NCBI GenBank assembly: GCA_937925845.1 | Contig: CALAML010000137.1 | Coordinates: forward strand, 1-34,014 | Origin: an uncultured Acidimicrobiales bacterium | GTDB taxonomy: Bacteria > Actinomycetota > Acidimicrobiia > Acidimicrobiales > CALAML01 | DNA length: 34,014 nucleotides | Direction of reading: 5' to 3' | Shown here: positions 29,723 through 34,014 of the stretch, piece after piece | How the letters are laid out: each line of letters opens with the position of its first letter | Position numbering within the stretch: position 1 is the stretch's first letter | The notes under the pieces: generated by a model | Told to the model about the DNA's origin: nothing | What the model saw: only the letters and a program-made list of their open reading frames with translations | Databases searched by the model: none | Position numbers and translations under genes: made by a program

Positions 29723-31150
29723 ATGAGCATCATCGAGGTCGACAACGCATCCAATATTGAGGTGGATCCTCGGGGTCAGGGTCCCGACGCACCGTGGCAC
29801 CTGACCGGCAGCCGGGCACCGGTACGCGACGAAGTGACGATCACCGAGCTTGAAGTCAAGGGCTCTATCCCGCCGGAACTGAGCGGTCGCTACATCCGCA
29901 ACACCCCGAACCCCCAGACCGGATACACCGAGCACTGGTTTATCGGCGACGGCATGCTCCACGGCATGGAGCTGGCCGACGGCAAAGCCAACTGGTACCG
30001 CAACCGCTACGTGCGCACCCCCATGTTCGACAACCCGGGCGCCGACCGACTCACCCTCGCCCTCGATCCGGAAACCTTCACCTTCGACCACAAAGTGTCG
30101 GCGGCCAACACCCACATCGTGAGCCACGGCGGCAAGATCCTCGCCCTCGAAGAGGGTTCCTACCCGTACGAAGTCACACCGGAACTCGACACCGTCGGCG
30201 CCCACAACTTCGACGGCAAGCTCGACGGCCCCTTCACCGCCCATCCCAAGTTCTGCGCCGAAACCGGCGAAATGCTTGGCTTCGGTTACGCCCAGGTCGA
30301 GCCGTACCTCACGTACTACCGGGTGAGTGCAGCCGGCGAACTGGTCCAGGCCACCAACATCACCGTGCCGGGCCCGACGATGATGCACGACTTCGCCGCC
30401 AGCCGGAACTACTCCATTTTCATGGATCTACCGGTGGTGTTCGATATGGAGATGGCCATGCAAGGCGGCATGCCATTCCACTGGGACGACGACTACGCGG
30501 CCCGCTTCGGTGTGATGCCCCGCAACGGCGGCGATGCCGACGTCCGCTGGTTCGACGTCGACCCCTGCTTCGTTTTCCACACCATGAACGCCCATGAAGA
30601 GGGCGACGACGTTGTGGTTTACGGTTGCCGCAGCCCCGAGATGTGGCGCAACACCTCACAGATCGCGGTGTCCGACGCTCCCGACCCCGGCGACGGTCCG
30701 GCCCTCCACGAGTGGCGCTTCAACATGGCCACCGGCGCAGTTTCGGAGCGGCAACTCGACGATGATGCCTCGGAATTTCCCCGCATCCCCGAACACCTTC
30801 AGGGCTTCCAAACCGACTACGGCTACACCATCGGTATGGGCAACACCGCCGACGGTAGCGACGCCATGGCTGGCCGCCTCTGCAAGTACCGCCTTTCCGA
30901 TGGCGACCGTCAGGTGCACGACTTCCCGTTGGGCCACGAACCCGGCGAAGCGGTCTTCGTGCCAGCCGAGGGTGGAACCAACTCCGACGACGGCTACCTC
31001 ATGACCTACGTGTGGCAGCCCGAAACCGACACCAGCTACATGGCGATCCTCGATGCCACTGACATGGCTGCGGACCCCATCGCCGAAGTCCATGTGCCCC
31101 GTCGAATCGTCAGCGGCTTCCACACCAGCTGGATCCCCGACGCCACATAG
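29723..31150 (+). CDS. Carotenoid cleavage oxygenase family protein
   Basis: The 475-residue protein belongs to the RPE65/apocarotenoid oxygenase family: seven-bladed propellers with a non-heme iron held by four histidines. All four are visible: H174 (TAHPKFC), H222 (MMHDFAAS), H286 (CFVFHTMNA) and H467 (SGFHTSWIP). GSIPPELSGRYIRNTPNP and HWFIGDGMLHGM are typical N-terminal blocks. Substrates range from carotenoids to stilbenes and lignin-derived phenylpropanoids and cannot be chosen here. The ATG at 29723 follows a TGGGG ribosome site and yields the normal family length; an in-frame TTG at 29687 is less likely. It converges with the TetR regulator, a possible but unproven controller. Confidence 0.93.
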   Translation: MSIIEVDNASNIEVDPRGQGPDAPWHLTGSRAPVRDEVTITELEVKGSIPPELSGRYIRNTPNPQTGYTEHWFIGDGMLHGMELADGKANWYRNRYVRTPMFDNPGADRLTLALDPETFTFDHKVSAANTHIVSHGGKILALEEGSYPYEVTPELDTVGAHNFDGKLDGPFTAHPKFCAETGEMLGFGYAQVEPYLTYYRVSAAGELVQATNITVPGPTMMHDFAASRNYSIFMDLPVVFDMEMAMQGGMPFHWDDDYAARFGVMPRNGGDADVRWFDVDPCFVFHTMNAHEEGDDVVVYGCRSPEMWRNTSQIAVSDAPDPGDGPALHEWRFNMATGAVSERQLDDDASEFPRIPEHLQGFQTDYGYTIGMGNTADGSDAMAGRLCKYRLSDGDRQVHDFPLGHEPGEAVFVPAEGGTNSDDGYLMTYVWQPETDTSYMAILDATDMAADPIAEVHVPRRIVSGFHTSWIPDAT

Positions 31151-31201
31151 GCAAAGCCAAGATCTGTGACGCTTGGCTCGCCAAAAACGGCGCGCTAGAC
31201 G

Positions 31202-31840
31202 TCACGAATCCTGAGATTGGGTGAAGGTTTCCACTCGGGTGGTTACGTAGGCCTCCATCATCAGCTGAATCTCCACCAGCTGACGTTGGCGCGCCTCAGG
31301 GTCGGTTGGGAGCCGATGGATCAGCATGCGAGTGGTGTCGAGGCAGATCTCCGCGAACGCAGTGACTTCCTCGATTGAGGCTTTCAGCTCCAACTTGGCG
31401 AAGACCGCAATGAACCAGTCGATCTGGGCCCGCCGAACCGGATAGGTCGGCGCGGTGGTGTCGGATGGATCAGCTGCAGTGGCGAGTGCGTAGTAGCCCG
31501 GGTGGACTTCCTGAAGAGCCACGGCGCCATCAATGAGCAGCTTGATCACCTCGGGGAGCTGGCTGGTATCGACCAGAACCTCCGACACCGAGTTAAAGAC
31601 CTCAGTGATTACTGCTTCGTAGCGGTCGGCGACAGCCCGGGCCAGCGCGTTCTTGTCGGGGAAAAACCGGTACATCGAGCCGGTTGACACCTCGGCCCGC
31701 TCAGCTACCTCGCTCACCGTCGCCCGGTCGAAGCCGACCTCGGCAAAGACCGATTCCGCAGTCTCCACGATGCGCGCCACCGTCTCGATCGACCGCTGTT
31801 GGCGGGGTTGATTCCGCAGCGCCGGGCTCTGAGTGTCCAC
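31202..31840 (-). CDS. TetR-family transcriptional regulator
   Basis: From the GTG at 31840 the protein has 212 residues. The N-terminal DNA-binding domain (about 15-62) contains the TetR helix-turn-helix ATVSEVAERAEVSTGSMYRFFPDKNALARAVADRYE. The rest is an all-helical ligand-binding and dimerisation domain of unknown specificity. The GTG has AAGGA 5 bases upstream; the frame stays open to 31990 but that extension is Arg/Pro-rich and unlike the family. Two 18-bp direct repeats about 160 bp upstream are a plausible operator. The target could be itself, the carotenoid oxygenase or the lipoprotein on the other side. Confidence 0.9.
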   Translation of the reverse strand: MDTQSPALRNQPRQQRSIETVARIVETAESVFAEVGFDRATVSEVAERAEVSTGSMYRFFPDKNALARAVADRYEAVITEVFNSVSEVLVDTSQLPEVIKLLIDGAVALQEVHPGYYALATAADPSDTTAPTYPVRRAQIDWFIAVFAKLELKASIEEVTAFAEICLDTTRMLIHRLPTDPEARQRQLVEIQLMMEAYVTTRVETFTQSQDS

Positions 31841-32148
31841 GACTGTCCTTACTTGGTCGGCCGGGCTGAAGTGCGGCCCGGGAGGCCAGCATCGCATACG
31901 AGATGAGCGCGAAGTGGGCATCCGGGCCGCTTCGGTGGTGGCCCAGCGATGCCGTGAACGCCCTGCAAATGAATGGTTGACATCCATCAAGCTAATTGTT
32001 AGAGAGTACCCTACAAATAATTAGAGGGTGTCCTACAATTGCTGAGTCCAGTTCAGGCTGGACCCGATCCAGTTCACATTGGGTCTGGCTTCGTTCGCGT
32101 TGGGCTCTTGTGGCGGATCACCACCAACACCACTCCCGGGGGAGCAAC
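31841..32148. other. 308-bp intergenic region between TetR and lipoprotein genes
   Basis: No credible gene is visible. The centre (about 31990-32040) is markedly A/T-rich for this window and holds two 18-bp direct repeats. To the right (32043-32090) are loose repeats of CCAGTTCA with GGACCC/GGGTC arms. A strong ribosome site GGGGGAG precedes the lipoprotein ATG by 5 bases. This should be the divergent promoter region, though exact promoters are not clear by eye. Confidence 0.6.
31999..32038. promoter_or_regulatory. Two 18-bp direct repeats, probable regulator-binding sites
   Basis: TTAGAGAGTACCCTACAA (31999-32016) and TTAGAGGGTGTCCTACAA (32021-32038) match at 15 of 18 positions, with a 22-bp period, about two helical turns. 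Each unit has a pseudo-palindromic TAG...CTA frame. Two in-phase sites in the divergent TetR upstream region fit cooperative binding of two TetR dimers. Confidence 0.65.
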
Positions 32149-34014
32149 ATGATGCGTTTACGCCTCGACCTGAGGCCGGATGGACGATCTAGGCCACAGC
32201 TGCACAATCGGCTGACAAGACCCACAAGCGGAAACCGAGTGCAGGCTCGATGGAGGATCTTCAGCCTGGTCGCGGTCGCCGCTCTTTTTGCCAGTGCCTG
32301 TCAGGTGATTGAGACCGCCCCACCCAATCAGGAGCCGGTCGAACAAGAGTGTGACGAAGACCGACTTGAGGAGGCCACACCAGAGGTATCGGTCGCACCC
32401 GACAAGGGGACCGTTCGATCGGTGCAAGAATCGGAGCGGACCGGAACCCAAACGGCAAGTCCACGCCCTACATCGCCACTCCCAACATCACCACCTCCGA
32501 CGACCCCGTCGCTCCCGCCAACCCCGGTCGAGCCCCAGAAATGTGCACCTGCTCCACCGCCATCCGGAGCGATGTGCCCGTGGACGCCAGGTACCCGCAT
32601 GATGAGCGAGGCCCATCCGTCGGCCGCCAGCGGTGTAGTGATTACCGAACACGCAGGCGATGACCACATCACGGTTGTGGCCGGCACCACATCGAAATTT
32701 GTGGTCGCCGACTACCTCGACGGCAACGACTTCACGCTGTTTCAAATTCGCAACCGTGATGTCCTGCCGGGCACCACGATCTATTGCTACGCCGACGATC
32801 CAATGGGTGAGGTCGGGGCATACGCCACCGCGACCGTTGCGTTGGAGCCCGGGGGCAACCCGGTTGTGGCCCGGCTGATGAAGCCGGGCGTGTTCGACGG
32901 CGATCTGGTTGTGGTGGAGCGGCTTGGGACCGGTGGATCACCGATCAACGATGCGCTGGCCATGCGGCTCGACGAACGCACCTTCGACACCACCCTTATG
33001 AACAGCCTGATCAATCAGGCGGAGACCGCGACCGAGAGCGCGATCACGGGCCTGGTAGCCAACAACCCCAACCTCACCTTCAATTGGGTGAACGTTGACT
33101 ACGCCGCCAGCATCGACTTCCGGGCCAACCCCGGCCCCAATGGTGGGATCGACATCAGCGGCTCCGCCTTCAACGTTGGTGCCAGCCTCAACTACGACAA
33201 GGGACTTATCGACTGTGATTTTGAGGTCACCCTGGCGGGAACCACCTCACTAACCTTTAACGCCAACCTCACGGGGACCACCGCCAACCCCGTCAACATC
33301 ACTGGCGTGGACCTGGCGTTGCCGTACCCCGTCTTCAACGGGACCGGCCTGGTCTGCGGGCTCGGCGCAACGCTGATGAACCTGGTAACCGCAGCTTTTG
33401 CCCCGCCGTTGATCATCGCTGCCGCCGCCGATATCGAGAACCTGCTGGCACCGGTCATCGACAACTGGCTCGACGCCCGAATTTCGGAGGCGCTGTCGGG
33501 CATCACCACGTCGGCCGCAACCTCTCCCTTCATCGCCTCAGTTGCCGTCGACACAATGCGCGCCGACAACAACGGTCTGATGGTGTCGCTTGATGTGGGG
33601 AGTACCACCAACACCTGGCACGCGGTCGGTTCGGGTGACGTCACCCCGCTGCTGAGCCAACGCAACACCACCGATGGATCCGTGTTTGACCTGTCACTCT
33701 TTATCTCGCCCGACCTGTTCAACGCCGGGATGCGCCATGCGGTCGACGCCGGGGTAACGCTCGGCGCCACGCAAACCCTCACTCCGGCCCAGGGTCAGGA
33801 GATCGTCAACAACGTGGTTGGTGCCAACTCCGGCTACAGCGCTTCCGGGTGGACGATGGCCATTCGCCAGGACACCGCACCCCGGATGGCCAACTTCGGT
33901 CAGGCCGAGCCTGGTGTCGTGCTCGATGCGGTCGTGATCGATCTGGCTCACGGCGGCGAGTTTGTCGCCCAGTACGTGGCGTTGATCGAAAACGTCGGCG
34001 TGCACGGCGAACTG
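32149..34014 (+). CDS. Large lipoprotein, possibly TULIP/BPI-like; continues beyond the window
   Basis: The reading frame is open for 622 codons to the window edge with no stop, so the 3' end is missing. The start has GGGGGAG 5 bases upstream. A signal sequence ends in the lipobox LFASAC (Cys51); the n-region before it is unusually long, and a GTG at 32239 would give a normal 21-residue signal but lacks as good a ribosome site. A Pro/Thr/Ser-rich linker (about 108-135) leads to a large beta-rich region. The stretch AAADIENLLAPVIDNWLDARISEAL, then NNGLMVSLDVG, then FDLSLFISPDLFNAGMRHAVDAGV (513-536) recalls the strand-helix pattern of TULIP/BPI lipid-binding proteins. That assignment is tentative; the lipoprotein call is firm. 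Confidence 0.75.
   Translation, partial: MMRLRLDLRPDGRSRPQLHNRLTRPTSGNRVQARWRIFSLVAVAALFASACQVIETAPPNQEPVEQECDEDRLEEATPEVSVAPDKGTVRSVQESERTGTQTASPRPTSPLPTSPPPTTPSLPPTPVEPQKCAPAPPPSGAMCPWTPGTRMMSEAHPSAASGVVITEHAGDDHITVVAGTTSKFVVADYLDGNDFTLFQIRNRDVLPGTTIYCYADDPMGEVGAYATATVALEPGGNPVVARLMKPGVFDGDLVVVERLGTGGSPINDALAMRLDERTFDTTLMNSLINQAETATESAITGLVANNPNLTFNWVNVDYAASIDFRANPGPNGGIDISGSAFNVGASLNYDKGLIDCDFEVTLAGTTSLTFNANLTGTTANPVNITGVDLALPYPVFNGTGLVCGLGATLMNLVTAAFAPPLIIAAAADIENLLAPVIDNWLDARISEALSGITTSAATSPFIASVAVDTMRADNNGLMVSLDVGSTTNTWHAVGSGDVTPLLSQRNTTDGSVFDLSLFISPDLFNAGMRHAVDAGVTLGATQTLTPAQGQEIVNNVVGANSGYSASGWTMAIRQDTAPRMANFGQAEPGVVLDAVVIDLAHGGEFVAQYVALIENVGVHGEL

Overview
The window is about 34 kb of GC-rich, densely packed chromosomal DNA. 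GTG and occasional TTG starts are frequent, many genes overlap by ATGA or GTGA, and intergenic gaps are short. The gene content includes an EthA-type flavin monooxygenase, an Rv1264-like class III cyclase, a type III glutamine synthetase with glxBCD, a DUF6351 lipoprotein, a YtrA-type GntR regulator, SCP2-type thiolase with a DUF35 partner, and several lipobox lipoproteins. This fits a free-living heterotrophic member of the Actinomycetota, possibly an acidimicrobial (Ilumatobacter-like) lineage. The taxonomic placement is inference. I saw no rRNA, tRNA, transposase, integrase or CRISPR array.

Layout. At 0.15-3.1 kb lie a METTL7-like methyltransferase, inorganic pyrophosphatase (ppa) preceded by three perfectly phased 15-bp repeats, and the convergent EthA-like monooxygenase. 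At 3.2-6.5 kb a tight operon joins an uncharacterised Lin0512-family gene to the molybdate ABC transporter modABC. A class III adenylate cyclase follows at 6.5-7.7 kb. At 7.7-13.2 kb is a nitrogen cluster: glxBCD (class II amidotransferase, GXGXG protein, FMN glutamate-synthase domain) on the minus strand, divergent from a type III glutamine synthetase (GlnT/GmaS-like) and an XRE-cupin regulator on the plus strand. The glutamine synthetase gene has a near-consensus promoter (TTGACA, 18 bp, CATAAT) whose spacer is filled by a 19-bp palindrome. At 13.2-17.1 kb are an endonuclease/exonuclease/phosphatase-family hydrolase, a lipoprotein ending in a type 1 copper domain, and a class V aminotransferase-fold enzyme. 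At 17.1-18.8 kb a YtrA-type GntR gene and a seven-helix membrane protein form a two-gene operon behind a predicted leaderless, autoregulated promoter. At 18.8-24.2 kb are a DUF6351 serine-hydrolase-like lipoprotein, an NAD-dependent epimerase, and a DUF35 / SCP2-type thiolase pair. At 24.3-31.2 kb are a membrane-anchored beta-propeller, a DECR-type dienoyl-CoA reductase, a PA14-bearing GH3 glycosidase and a carotenoid oxygenase. At 31.2-34.0 kb a TetR regulator is followed by a lipoprotein that runs off the window and may have a TULIP/BPI-like fold.

The most notable non-coding signal is a palindrome family, GGTGAA-N5-TTCACC. It occurs five times on intergenic DNA: three copies at 17.14-17.34 kb, one at 18.72 kb, and one inside the glutamine-synthetase promoter at 11.06 kb. 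About 0.002 occurrences would be expected by chance in a random sequence of this length. One copy is a perfect 15-bp inverted repeat, and copies differ by compensatory paired changes. Other points for follow-up are a 64-residue lysine/serine/threonine-rich tail on GlxC, the coupling of Lin0512 to modABC, a 13-bp identical hairpin core on both sides of the DUF35-thiolase pair, and the TULIP-like lipoprotein.
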